Origin: Paenibacillus lautus NBRC 15380
GTDB taxonomy: Bacteria; Bacillota; Bacilli; Paenibacillales; Paenibacillaceae
Assembly (NCBI RefSeq): GCF_004000945.1
Contig: NZ_BIMF01000027.1
Location: forward strand, 1-59,863
Reading direction: 5' to 3'
Length of the DNA stretch: 59,863 nt
In this document: one piece after another, positions 7,959 to 15,901 of the stretch
How positions within the stretch are numbered: the stretch's first letter is position 1
How the letters are laid out: each line of letters begins with the position of its first letter
Made by a program: the position numbers and the translations under genes
Notes under the pieces: generated by a model
Databases searched by the model: none
What the model was told of the DNA's origin: nothing
Seen by the model: only the letters and a program-made list of their open reading frames with translations

Positions 7959-8702
7959 ATGTCATATATTCAAGACAAAGTAGTCATTATTACAGGATCT
8001 TCAAGTGGGATTGGAGAAGCAACAGCGATTCATCTTGCGAAGAATGGAGCTTCTGTCGTTCTAGCTGCCAGAAATGAAGAGAAACTAAAAAATCTAGCAG
8101 AGCGAATCAATAAAGAAGGGGGGAAGGCTTCTTACAAGGTGACAGATGTTACCGTCAAAGAAGACGTTCAATCTCTCGTAGACTTTACAGTAGATAAATT
8201 CGGAAGAGTTGATACGTTAATTAACAGTGCAGGGATGATGTTGTTCTCCATGTGGGATAACGCTCATGTAGACGAATGGGAAACGATGATTGACCTTAAC
8301 GTAAAAGGTGTGCTGTATGGAGTAGCTGCGGTCCTACCTCATATGAAGAAACAAGGAAGTGGACAAATCATTAATGTAGGTTCTATTGCCGGTCATGCGA
8401 TTGGTGAAGGTCATGGTGTGTATAGTTCTACGAAGTATGCAGTAAGAGCAATTACCGAAAGTCTACGTAAAGAGGTATCGGTCAAACATAATATTCAAGC
8501 TGTTTTAGTCTCACCAGGTGTCATTGCAACTAATTGGCAGGATACAGTGACAGATGAAGATGTAAAATCTGTACTGGGAGAATTAAATAAGGTAGCTATT
8601 GACGTAGACTATGTAGCTGAAACAATTGGATTTGTGGTTAATAAGCCTGCGAACGTCATGATTAATGATGTGATTGTCACACCTACAGCACAGGAATGGT
8701 AA
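7959..8702 (+). CDS. Short-chain dehydrogenase/reductase (classical SDR)
   Basis: A 247-residue NAD(P)(H)-dependent oxidoreductase of the classical SDR family. The cofactor motif TGSSSGIG is at 12-19, NSAG at 89-92, and the catalytic Ser142, Tyr155 and Lys159 are in GSIAG and YSSTK. An Arg after strand 2 (AARNEEKL) suggests NADP preference. It resembles the YdfG/clavaldehyde-dehydrogenase-like branch. A GGAGGAG ribosome site precedes it 44 bases after the old yellow enzyme, so the two are cotranscribed. They could reduce alkene and then carbonyl groups of the same reactive compound (inference). The substrate is unknown. Confidence 0.9.
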   Translation: MSYIQDKVVIITGSSSGIGEATAIHLAKNGASVVLAARNEEKLKNLAERINKEGGKASYKVTDVTVKEDVQSLVDFTVDKFGRVDTLINSAGMMLFSMWDNAHVDEWETMIDLNVKGVLYGVAAVLPHMKKQGSGQIINVGSIAGHAIGEGHGVYSSTKYAVRAITESLRKEVSVKHNIQAVLVSPGVIATNWQDTVTDEDVKSVLGELNKVAIDVDYVAETIGFVVNKPANVMINDVIVTPTAQEW

Positions 8703-8820
8703 TGAGATAATTTTGATTACGAAAGAAAAGAGAGGTAATTTACCCCACTTATAAGAATTAGACAATAAGTTTTTACATTTATAGTTTGTTTTAAATTGAA
8801 TAGAGTAAAATAATATCAAT

Positions 8821-8833
8821 ATGGTCAGACCAT
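8821..8833. promoter_or_regulatory. ATGGTCAGACCAT palindrome before the NAD(P)-binding gene
   Basis: Perfect 6-bp arms around one central base, 67 bases before the next start codon and close to AT-rich -10-like sequence. It may be an operator; nothing shows which protein uses it. Confidence 0.45.
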
Positions 8834-8899
8834 GTTAATATCATTTTTATCACTATAAGATAAATACTCATTTAAATTCATTTTTGGGGAGGTTTTTTC

Positions 8900-9535
8900 A
8901 TGAAGGTATTAGTAGTAGGAGCTAATGGTCGAGTAGGTTCACATCTTGTTGATAAACTAGTTGAGAACGGACATTTTGTTTACGCAGGAACTAGAAGGGA
9001 TAACCTCACAAGCAGTTCGAACAATGTTCGCTATGTTCATATAGATTTATTAGCGAGCCCTGAAGCAATAGCTGAGCATATGTATGATGCAGAAGCTATT
9101 TTCTTTGTAGCTGGTTCTAAAGGAAAAGATTTATTGAAGATTGACTTAAATGGTGCTGTTAAAGTGATGCGCGCTGCTGAGCACAAGAAAATAAAAAGAT
9201 TTATCATTCTTAGTTCAGTTTTTGCCCTAAATCAAGACAAGTGGAATCAGTCTTTTCTAAAAGATTTAACAAATTATAATATTGCTAAACATTTTGCTGA
9301 TCATTGGCTAATTAATAATACCAAGCTAGACTATACAATATTACAGCCTGGTGTTTTAAAAGAGGAGCCTGGATCTGGAAAAATAGATGTCAATATTGAT
9401 TATCCTGGTGAAAATTCTATAGAAAATGTAGTGGATACGTTAGTTCAGAGTTTGCAAGACCCTAATACCATCGAAAAAGTCATCACAATGAGCGATGGTA
9501 AAACTCCTATATCAGATGCTTTGCGGAATTTATAA
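8900..9535 (+). CDS. NAD(P)-binding atypical SDR, YhfK-like
   Basis: A 211-residue protein with an N-terminal Rossmann motif GANGRVG (7-13), typical of the atypical/extended SDR group that includes YhfK, NmrA-like proteins and flavin reductases. The middle has RFIILSSVFAL and a candidate Tyr-x-x-x-Lys (YNIAKHFADHWL, Tyr about 132), then YTILQPGVL. The GGGGAGG ribosome site is eight bases before the ATG. It is on the same strand as the SDR and old yellow enzyme genes but has its own upstream palindrome, so it may be separately transcribed. It may act in redox stress, by context only. Confidence 0.82.
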   Translation: MKVLVVGANGRVGSHLVDKLVENGHFVYAGTRRDNLTSSSNNVRYVHIDLLASPEAIAEHMYDAEAIFFVAGSKGKDLLKIDLNGAVKVMRAAEHKKIKRFIILSSVFALNQDKWNQSFLKDLTNYNIAKHFADHWLINNTKLDYTILQPGVLKEEPGSGKIDVNIDYPGENSIENVVDTLVQSLQDPNTIEKVITMSDGKTPISDALRNL

Positions 9536-9636
9536 GAATAGCTTTTATATGTGCTAATTAAATAAAACGAGCCTGGGTTAGAAAACTTTATTATCGTTAA
9601 ACGGACTATTTATAACTTAAGGGGGATTTAGGAAAA

Positions 9637-10011
9637 ATGAGCAAAACAGCAATAAAAGATTACGATGAGATTATTAAAGTGGTGAATAAGTATATTGAAG
9701 GTCTTATTTCAGGGAACAAAGAAGTAGCAAAGCAAGCTTTTCATAAAGATGCAACTATGTACGGTTACAATACAACTGATGGCTTTCTAGGAGGACCTAT
9801 TCAAAACTTATGGGACTTTATGGATAAAGCTGGTTCTGCAATGGATCTTAAATCAAGGGTTGATATTCTAGATGTTGAAGGAACGATTGCTTCTGTTCGT
9901 ATAAGTTTAGAGAATGATGCATATGGCGAATCATACACTGATTTTCAGCAATTACTTAAACTAGACGGTGAATGGATCATTATTTCGAAGTTATTCCATC
10001 TGCATTCGTAA
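9637..10011 (+). CDS. SnoaL/NTF2-like (putative lumazine-binding) protein
   Basis: A 124-residue protein with the cone-shaped NTF2-like pattern: helix DYDEIIKVVNKYIEGLISGN, KQAFHKDATMYGY, and beta strands ending in YTDFQQLLKLDGEWIIISKLFHLH. This matches the putative lumazine-binding/DUF4440-like group (Pfam PF12893 style). Members serve as small-molecule-binding or isomerase folds, often encoded with flavoenzymes. A GGGGGA ribosome site is present. It is the last of the redox gene set before a hairpin; the exact role is unknown. Confidence 0.78.
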   Translation: MSKTAIKDYDEIIKVVNKYIEGLISGNKEVAKQAFHKDATMYGYNTTDGFLGGPIQNLWDFMDKAGSAMDLKSRVDILDVEGTIASVRISLENDAYGESYTDFQQLLKLDGEWIIISKLFHLHS

Positions 10012-10038
10012 TAAGTAATTTCCAAATAGAATCATAAG

Positions 10039-10081
10039 CCTGTCTCAAAAATAGAGGACTGTCCACTGTTTTTGAGACAGG
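10039..10081 (+). terminator. Hairpin ending the redox gene cluster
   Basis: CCTGTCTCAAAAA and TTTTTGAGACAGG are perfect 13-bp complements around 17 bases. The T-rich arm and the position 28 bases after the stop fit a terminator that works in both directions. The same shape also resembles a small transposon end, so it may be a miniature element. Confidence 0.6.
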
Positions 10082-10379
10082 AATTAAAACCTTTTAAACA
10101 GTCAGATCGGTGATAATTATGTGTAAAAAAGCAGGACAAAACCAATGTAATGCGAATCCTAGACAAGAAGAAGATTACGTATAACTACTATTCCTACGAC
10201 AGTACAAAGCTTAATTTTATTGATGTCACCATTTAGATGATTATTGGCTTGTCTAGTTAGTGTTAGCTAAAAATTACGGGTAACTTTAAACGTGGTAACA
10301 TTCGGAAATTTCGGTCTATTAGCCTTTATAAATGTAAGAGTTTTCATAAAGGGTCCAGAAATAAAAAAGCCTGATATAC

Positions 10380-10415
10380 AAGAGGGGATGGTGAGATAAT
10401 CCTCTTTTTTCTTTT
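10380..10415 (+). terminator. Possible terminator in the gene-free stretch 10012-10644
   Basis: AAGAGG...CCTCTT followed by a run of T residues. No gene ends just before it. The surrounding AT-rich 10.1-10.5 kb holds no gene I can support. Confidence 0.4.
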
Positions 10416-10500
10416 TATTGAACTAAAAGAAGGAAATTTACGGTATTCAAAGGTTTTAGAATATCTTATAATTTAAAAAACAGGTGTAGATTTGAAACAA

Positions 10501-10560
10501 AGTACCGTTTATAAAAAAGATGTACCGTTTTAATGAAAGTTATACCGTTTGCAAAAAAGT
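10501..10560 (+). repeat. Iteron-like direct repeats with 20-base period
   Basis: TACCGTTT occurs at 10503-10510, 10523-10530 and 10543-10550, exactly 20 bases apart. The second half of each unit is A-rich. An inverted ACGGTA lies upstream at 10440-10445. Regular spacing of about two helical turns puts all sites on one face of the DNA, as in plasmid iterons or cooperative operators. No replication gene is adjacent. Confidence 0.6.
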
Positions 10561-10571
10561 TACGATGCTTT

Positions 10572-10607
10572 ACCCCTTTGGATAAGATTATCTAAGGGGT
10601 GTTTTTT
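10572..10607 (+). terminator. Terminator-like hairpin directly before the ATP-grasp gene
   Basis: ACCCCTT...AAGGGGT with a further GGATA/TATC pairing is followed by six T residues. It lies 38 bases before the ATP-grasp start and downstream of the iteron-like repeat, so it may act as an attenuator. Confidence 0.6.
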
Positions 10608-10644
10608 AGTGAATAAAAATTTAAGAAAAGCAGGTGAAGGCGTA

Positions 10645-11469
10645 ATGAAGACGCTACTATTTGTAACAGATTTATATTATGAAGCAAAAGGAAGAAACTA
10701 TTATGAAGAGGATTTATTTCTTACTTCTAAACTTAGAGAAGCCTTTAATTTGGTCATCTGTCATCCTGAAGATATCGAAGCATTTGAAGATCATGCTGAT
10801 TTAATTGTTTTCCGAAATGCAGGTCCAGTCGCAAATTTTAAAGACAAATATGAAGCGTTCCGCAACCGAATTGTTTCTAAACATTTAAACACATATAATT
10901 CGTTTGATGGGAAGGCTGATATGAACGGAAAAGAATATTTAATAGAACTAACAAATGCTCATTTTCCTGTTATTCCAACGATTGATACGCTTGATTCCCT
11001 AAATAAACTCCCTAATGTAGACACGTATATCGTAAAGCCGAAAGATGGAGCAGATTCTATCGGGATGGAATTTGTTACGAAAGATGAATTGAGTGAAAAA
11101 GTTAATTCAGAATCGAAAAATACATTGGTACAACCATTTATCAATTTTGAATATGAAGTCTCATTTTATTTTATCAACAAAGAATTTCAGTATGCTCTTT
11201 ATGCACCGGATAAAGATAAAAGATGGGAATTGAAAGAGTATGTACCTACGGAAGAAGATTTAGCTTTTGCTAAACGTTTCATCGACTGGAATAATCTTGA
11301 CTGGGGGATTCAACGAGTTGATGCCTGTCGAAGCGAACAAGGGGAGCTTTTATTAGTCGAATTAGAAGATTTAAATCCTTATCTTTCCTTATTAGAATTA
11401 TCTGAAGAGACACGTCAGAATTTTGTAGAAGCAATGAAAAAATCATTACAAAAAGCTCTTAAGGTTTAA
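10645..11469 (+). CDS. ATP-grasp domain protein
   Basis: A 274-residue protein with an ATP-grasp architecture. The N-terminal pre-grasp part (MKTLLFVTDLYYEAKGRNYY) is followed by the ATP-binding region YIVKPKDGADSIGMEFV with the lysine that contacts ATP, then LVQPFINFEYEVSFYFI and the metal-binding end LLVELEDLNPYLSL. ATP-grasp enzymes join a carboxylate to an amine or thiol through an acyl-phosphate. I start at the ATG at 10645, preceded by AGGTGAAGG; the longer frame crosses a terminator hairpin. Its composition is AT-rich like the redox genes. The substrate is unknown, and it is shorter than glutathione synthetase or D-Ala ligases (about 310-350). Confidence 0.75.
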   Translation: MKTLLFVTDLYYEAKGRNYYEEDLFLTSKLREAFNLVICHPEDIEAFEDHADLIVFRNAGPVANFKDKYEAFRNRIVSKHLNTYNSFDGKADMNGKEYLIELTNAHFPVIPTIDTLDSLNKLPNVDTYIVKPKDGADSIGMEFVTKDELSEKVNSESKNTLVQPFINFEYEVSFYFINKEFQYALYAPDKDKRWELKEYVPTEEDLAFAKRFIDWNNLDWGIQRVDACRSEQGELLLVELEDLNPYLSLLELSEETRQNFVEAMKKSLQKALKV

Positions 11470-11562
11470 ATTTTTACTGTTCTTATAGAACTATACCAGC
11501 TAATATAAGCATCTTAGTTATTCCATTATAGGGCGCGATTGTGGAGTATCAAAGGTAGAAAA

Positions 11563-11700
11563 TGATCAAACTTTTTTATAAAACCGAAACTTAAATCTGT
11601 AGAATAAGAATCTATTTTGATCAATCTTTTTTTCAAAGTGGATTCTTTTATTTACCGTAAAAAATACGAGTTTGTGAGGTGTTTTTGATCAAACTTTATT
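11563..11700 (+). repeat. Three copies of TGATCAAACTTTTTT
   Basis: TGATCAAACTTTTTT (11563), TGATCAATCTTTTTT (11618) and TGATCAAACTTTATT (11686) lie in the 245-base stretch between the ATP-grasp gene and the end of the transposase. Spacing is 55 and 68 bases, and the last two copies continue with TTCAAAG. They could belong to the transposon end or be binding sites; no Tn3-type GGGG inverted end was found. Confidence 0.6.
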
Positions 11701-11714
11701 TCAAAGCAACACTT

Positions 11715-13240
11715 TTATGAAATTTTTAGATTGATTGGAATTCTCTTATTCATATTTAATTTAAATGTCCCATATGGATTCACATGGTTATAAAATAAAG
11801 GTGTTAATCCTCTAAAGTCTTCGGGAGTCATCCTCTTTAACCAATACTGATTGTTATTATAGAGAATCTCTTGAACCATTAAAGTATTGATATAAACTAA
11901 GCAGTTTTGAAGCAATTGGAGCGATAATGCAGATACTTCTTGGTCTTCTAGAGAATTGAACCGAATTTCGCTATTCTTTCCATAAAAAATGTAATTGTTA
12001 ACAGAATTCCAATGTTCAACGGTATTTAGTCCTTCATGGATTTCTCTACGAACTTCCTCAAAATGCAGATAATCACATAAGAAAATGGTTTTTATCGCTT
12101 TCCCTAACTCACATAAAGCTTGGTAAGTCGGGTGCTTCGTATCTCTCGTAAATCGCTTTAAAATAGCTTCTGCTGATGCAGTTCCTAACCGTAAAGCAGT
12201 CGCAAACTTGATGATTTGCTCATACTGTTGACGGATGAGATCCCAGTTAATGGGCCTACTTAATACAGGTTGTAAGTGAGGATATTCCTCATTCATTCCG
12301 GCTTCAGGACGATATAATTTTTGAGAGCCAATATTTTTGAAGCGTGGCATCAGCTTAAAATCAAGCAAATGACAAAAGGCAAAAGCAACGACACTTTGTC
12401 CATGCGTGTCTACATAATTTCGGTCTATTTCCATGTCTGTACAATGACGAAGAACACCCTCCATCATGGCTGCAACTTCGGAGGAAAGACAAGTTTTAAG
12501 CTGAGAATAGATACATGCTGACTTGCGATCTGTATGCCAATATATCATGACTCCATGTCTTTTATAACGAGGATGCCATTCAGTAAGAAGGTTTTGATCC
12601 CACGATCCAAAATGTTTTGAATCGGAAGCGCAGGCGGTAGTAGCTTCCCCCCACACCTCTTTTATTCGATGGTAAATGATTTGATTGGTAACCTCTGCAT
12701 TGGCTTTTCGCAAGTGATCTTTATGAATAAATTTATTACGGATATACTGAAGTTCACGATAGCTATCTTGGTTATTTCCAGCAGAGACAGCTTTTAAACC
12801 TGTATTTGTTCCCAATCCAAATAGACTGAGAAGTAGCCGACGTTGAATCGTTTCCTCATCTAAAATAGACCGGTCCGCTGTAGTTTTAAAGTGCTTGGTG
12901 AATCCAGTATGAAAGTCTGTTTCTTTTAATAAATCTAAGAGGTTGATATTAAACCAACGGTTTCTGATCTCCTGTTTAATCATAGACAAATGTGGAGGTT
13001 CGGGCGCTTTTCTAGCGGGGTAACACGAATCCATCCCTTGTTATTTCTGCTGGTAATCGCAACTTTATCGTTGCTCTTATCTTCAAAGCCTTGGTTCAGT
13101 AAATAGAGCTTATCTTTCATCAGTTGTATAATGTCCGAAATAAAAGGCTCTACATCGAGTGGCGCTTTTAGCGCTTGGAAATATTCTTCTTTGTGTTCTT
13201 CAAAATCTTGGGGCAGGTGGGATAGATTATTTGCCCTGTT
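11715..13240 (-). pseudogene. tnpA: Tn3-family transposase, 5'-truncated and frameshifted
   Basis: On the minus strand this is the C-terminal half of a Tn3-family DDE transposase (about 510 of about 980 residues). Signature stretches include IKEVWGEATTACASDSKHFGSW (first Asp in ASDSKHF), VMIYWHTDRKSACIYSQLKT, YVDTHGQSVVAFAFCHLLDF (second Asp), and the end HWNSVNNYIFYG, then SLQLLQNCLVYINTLMVQEIL. The catalytic-core region is intact, but a missing base near 13002-13004 shifts the frame between VTPLEKRP and EPPHLSMIKQEI. Upstream of LSHLPQDFEE the gene stops abruptly at about 13240, where another gene begins on the other strand. It is inactive. With the resolvase remnant at 5.5-6.0 kb it probably bounded a transposon that carried the redox cluster (inference). 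Confidence 0.88.
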
Positions 13241-13622
13241 AATGGGATTCCGGGCGTCTGCCGGAATCACTGAATGGCTGCTCGTAACCGGGATTCTATT
13301 GCTGTTTACGCTCGCATTGACCTGGATGGCAGTCATATCCGGCCTATTAGCCAAAAGCGCCGAGGGAGCTGGTGCATTCTCCTATCCGCTTATGTTCCTG
13401 CCGTTTGTGAGTTCAGCCTTTGTCCCCACCGAATCCATGTCCGGAGTCGTCCGCGCCTTTGCGGAACATCAACCGGTTACTGCTATTGTTGGAGCCATCC
13501 GTTCCCTGCTTATGAATGAGCCTGTAGGGAATGACGCTTTGATTGCGATTCTATGGTGCTTAGGTGTTCTTGTTGTTGCTTATATTTTCGCAAAGAGGGC
13601 TTACAAGAGTAAGGTAGCATAA
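13236..13622 (+). pseudogene. ABC-2 type drug/antibiotic exporter permease, C-terminal fragment
   Basis: From about 13236 the plus strand encodes MGFRASAGITEWLLV, then a membrane segment ILLLFTLALTWMAVISGLLA, the loop FVSSAFVPTESM and AEHQPVTAIVGAIRSLL, and a final segment LIAILWCLGVLVVAYIFA. This is the last half of a DrrB/YhgE-like ABC-2 permease of multidrug or antibiotic export systems. The N-terminal half and the ATPase gene are not in the window. The frame extends left only as antisense of the transposase remnant, so no start belongs to it. The join with transposase sequence indicates insertion followed by deletion. Confidence 0.72.
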
Positions 13623-13659
13623 ATGATAAACGTTGTTCCCGTGTGATCTGGCCGTTCGG

Positions 13660-13781
13660 CCGGAAGGTGTGTCCTCGAAACCAGAACTTAAGCCATTCTC
13701 CTTGGCGATCGCCACGGCGTCATGATACCAGGCGGAGTCGGTCACGTCTTTGAACGAAGGGGCTTTTTGATATTCACCCAA
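13660..13781 (-). pseudogene. S-layer homology (SLH) domain fragment
   Basis: FKDVTDSAWYHDAVAIAKEN followed by GLSSGFED is the first part of an SLH repeat, which anchors exported proteins to pyruvylated cell-wall polymer. Only about 35 residues are left; the frame then runs into unrelated sequence. The normal repeat length is about 45-55 residues and usually three occur together. It is a scrap of a lost surface-protein gene. Confidence 0.65.
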
Positions 13782-13802
13782 CCCTTAGAGCAATAATTTA
13801 TT

Positions 13803-14702
13803 TTAGATTCGTTCCTCAAGCGGCGTGAGGTACATTGCAGCACCATCCTGTTTCTTGCGAAATTTCCCCGGGGTCATCCCAGTCCATTTTGTAAATTGGC
13901 GAATAAAGCTTTGTACATTTTCATACCCGATTCGATAAGCTATTTGTTCGATGGAATCATTTCCATTTAATAAAAATTGCATGGCTTCCTGCTGTCGGAG
14001 AATGGATAGGTAATCTCGTGGGGACATCTGATAGACCTCTCGAAAAATCCGGCTGCAGTGCCTTCTGCTGAAGCCCAGACGATTTGAGATCTGCTCCAAC
14101 CAGTTGGAAAAGGATTCCTCCCCCAGTTTCTCTGAGGGGACCAGCAACTTCTCGATTTCCCGCGCAATTTGGTAAGACAAATCCTGGTCAGACTGGAGCA
14201 GCACAGACTCATGTTCGCAAAATTGTTCAATTTGAAACGAGATGTCAAAAATTCGATGAAGAATCGAAATAAAGGATTCCTTGTTTTCCAAACTCATCAT
14301 TAGATCCTGAACAGGGACATTCAAATTTCTGCTTAATTGGGTGTCCGGGTGAATCATCATTGGTGCGGCTTTCATCATTTTTTGCAAAAAAGTCGGTTCG
14401 ATAATTTTAATATGGGCGACAAAGTATTTGGTGCGTGCTCCGGACTCCACACGATATTGATGTAGCATCATGGGGGGGATAATGACCAGGTCTCCTGTCT
14501 GTTGTGTAAATGATTGATCATTGATAATGCAAGTTTGAGATCCTTCCAGCACATAGTTGAGTTCGTACATCATATGGTGTAAGTGCCGCTGACACACCAT
14601 ACCCGGATGTTCGACAACGGAAATGTGGGCCCCGTATAAGCAAATCTCCGTATACATATCCTCAAATGTTACAAAATCAGGGACTGGTTTTTTAATATCC
14701 AT
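13803..14702 (-). CDS. AraC-family transcriptional regulator of the GH31/GH36 sugar operon
   Basis: A 299-residue regulator: an N-terminal cupin-like sugar-sensing part (HISVVEHPGMVCQRHLHHMM, then GDLVIIPPMMLHQYRV) and two C-terminal helix-turn-helices, EQISNRLGFSRRHCSRIFRE and IEQIAYRIGYENVQSFIRQF, ending in the AraC signature WTGMTPGKFRKK. It is divergent from the operon that begins at 15011, with a 308-base shared control region, so it most likely activates that operon when a sugar is bound (inference from arrangement). Length is typical. The operator cannot be named from sequence. Confidence 0.92.
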   Translation of the reverse strand: MDIKKPVPDFVTFEDMYTEICLYGAHISVVEHPGMVCQRHLHHMMYELNYVLEGSQTCIINDQSFTQQTGDLVIIPPMMLHQYRVESGARTKYFVAHIKIIEPTFLQKMMKAAPMMIHPDTQLSRNLNVPVQDLMMSLENKESFISILHRIFDISFQIEQFCEHESVLLQSDQDLSYQIAREIEKLLVPSEKLGEESFSNWLEQISNRLGFSRRHCSRIFREVYQMSPRDYLSILRQQEAMQFLLNGNDSIEQIAYRIGYENVQSFIRQFTKWTGMTPGKFRKKQDGAAMYLTPLEERI

Positions 14703-14943
14703 ATCGCACCTCTAAGCACTTAGATTCTGCACTACTAGTATACCTGCAAAAACAAAATATGTCCCATTTGGTTCATTATTCATCCCCGGGTTGGCTCCGT
14801 TCGTTATCGGAGGGAGTTACTCTCTCGCTTATAATAAGGAACAAATGTGATGCATCCACATCATCTTCATAAATGAGATTGTACACCAGAGGAGGATGGA
14901 CGACGAGAACACATATATCAAAATAAATAGTTCTTTAAACAAC

Positions 14944-14958
14944 TTGAAAGCGCTTTAT
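14944..14958 (+). promoter_or_regulatory. cre-like site (catabolite repression) before the sugar operon
   Basis: TTGAAAGCGCTTTAT fits the CcpA operator consensus WTGNAANCGNWNNCW except at one position. It lies 53 bases before the first permease gene, where CcpA binding would repress transcription in the presence of preferred sugars. Confidence 0.65.
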
Positions 14959-15010
14959 GTTTGGTGGTGATGTAAGACACTATTCTAAACCGACACGGGA
15001 GTGATGAAGC

Positions 15011-15889
15011 TTGAGGATTTCCAGAAGCAAGACAACACGCCAATTCTATCTCTTTATTTTGCCATGGCTGTTCGGGTTTATTGTACTCACAGCTGGACCG
15101 ATGTTGTATTCTCTGTATATTTCATTTACCGACTGGAAGCTGTTTGGGGTGTCCAAGTGGATTGGATTAGAGAACTATAGATTAGTTTCGCAGGACTACA
15201 TTTTTTGGAAATCGTTGTGGAATACGTTCTATTACACGATCATTGGCGTGCCGCTTGGTATCGCCGCAGGTTACCTGCTCGCAGTCCTGCTTAACGCGAA
15301 AGTGAAATTTATGGGCGCGTTTCGAACGCTCTTTTATCTCCCGTCTCTGGTGCCGGCGGTAGCCAACTCGCTCCTGTGGCTGCTGATCTTTCAACCGCAA
15401 TTCGGTCTGGCTAATGCCATGCTTTCAGCGCTTGGATTGCCGGTTTCTGACTGGATAGCCAGTGAGACGATGGTCAAGCCGGCCTTGATCATCATGAGCT
15501 TATGGGGAGCAGGCGGCGGCATGGTCATTTATTTAGCCGGATTACAGGGCGTTCCAACCTCACTCTATGAAGCCGCAGAGATGGATGGTGCCGGGCGTTG
15601 GAAGAAGTTTTGGAATGTGACCGTTCCGATGACGTCCCATGTGATCTTCTTCAATCTCATTATGGGGATGATTGGGTCATTCCAAGTATTTACCCAATCC
15701 TACGTTATGAGCAACGGAGGACCAAACTACGCATCGCTGTTCATGGTTCAATACCTATACCAGAATGCCTTTAAGTATTTCAATATGGGATATGCCTCTG
15801 CCATCGCTTGGGTGCTTTTCGTAATTATTCTGATTTTTACAGCCATTCAATTTAAGGTGTTAGGCAAGCGTGTCTACTACGAAGATTAA
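15011..15889 (+). CDS. Sugar ABC transporter permease (MalF/MsmF type)
   Basis: A 292-residue inner-membrane permease with six predicted membrane segments; the first is FYLFILPWLFGFIVLTAG. The EAA motif that docks the ATPase is YEAAEMDGAGRWKKFWNVTV. It forms the channel with the next gene and receives sugar from the lipoprotein at 16818. The likely start is a TTG at 15011 with GGGAG nine bases upstream; an out-of-frame ATG at 15004 overlaps it. No ATPase gene is in the operon, as is usual for importers of this type that share MsmX. First gene of a five-gene operon with two glycoside hydrolases. Confidence 0.9.
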   Translation: MRISRSKTTRQFYLFILPWLFGFIVLTAGPMLYSLYISFTDWKLFGVSKWIGLENYRLVSQDYIFWKSLWNTFYYTIIGVPLGIAAGYLLAVLLNAKVKFMGAFRTLFYLPSLVPAVANSLLWLLIFQPQFGLANAMLSALGLPVSDWIASETMVKPALIIMSLWGAGGGMVIYLAGLQGVPTSLYEAAEMDGAGRWKKFWNVTVPMTSHVIFFNLIMGMIGSFQVFTQSYVMSNGGPNYASLFMVQYLYQNAFKYFNMGYASAIAWVLFVIILIFTAIQFKVLGKRVYYED

Positions 15890-15901
15890 GGAGGGAATGG
15901 C

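Noticed and set aside
10101..10185. Tiny frame MCKKAGQNQCNANPRQ in the gene-free stretch
   Set aside because: No ribosome site and ends at once; not distinguishable from chance.
11530..11570. GGGCGCGATTGTGG as a Tn3 inverted end
   Set aside because: It lacks the GGGGT start and TAAG end of known Tn3 ends, and no matching partner was found.
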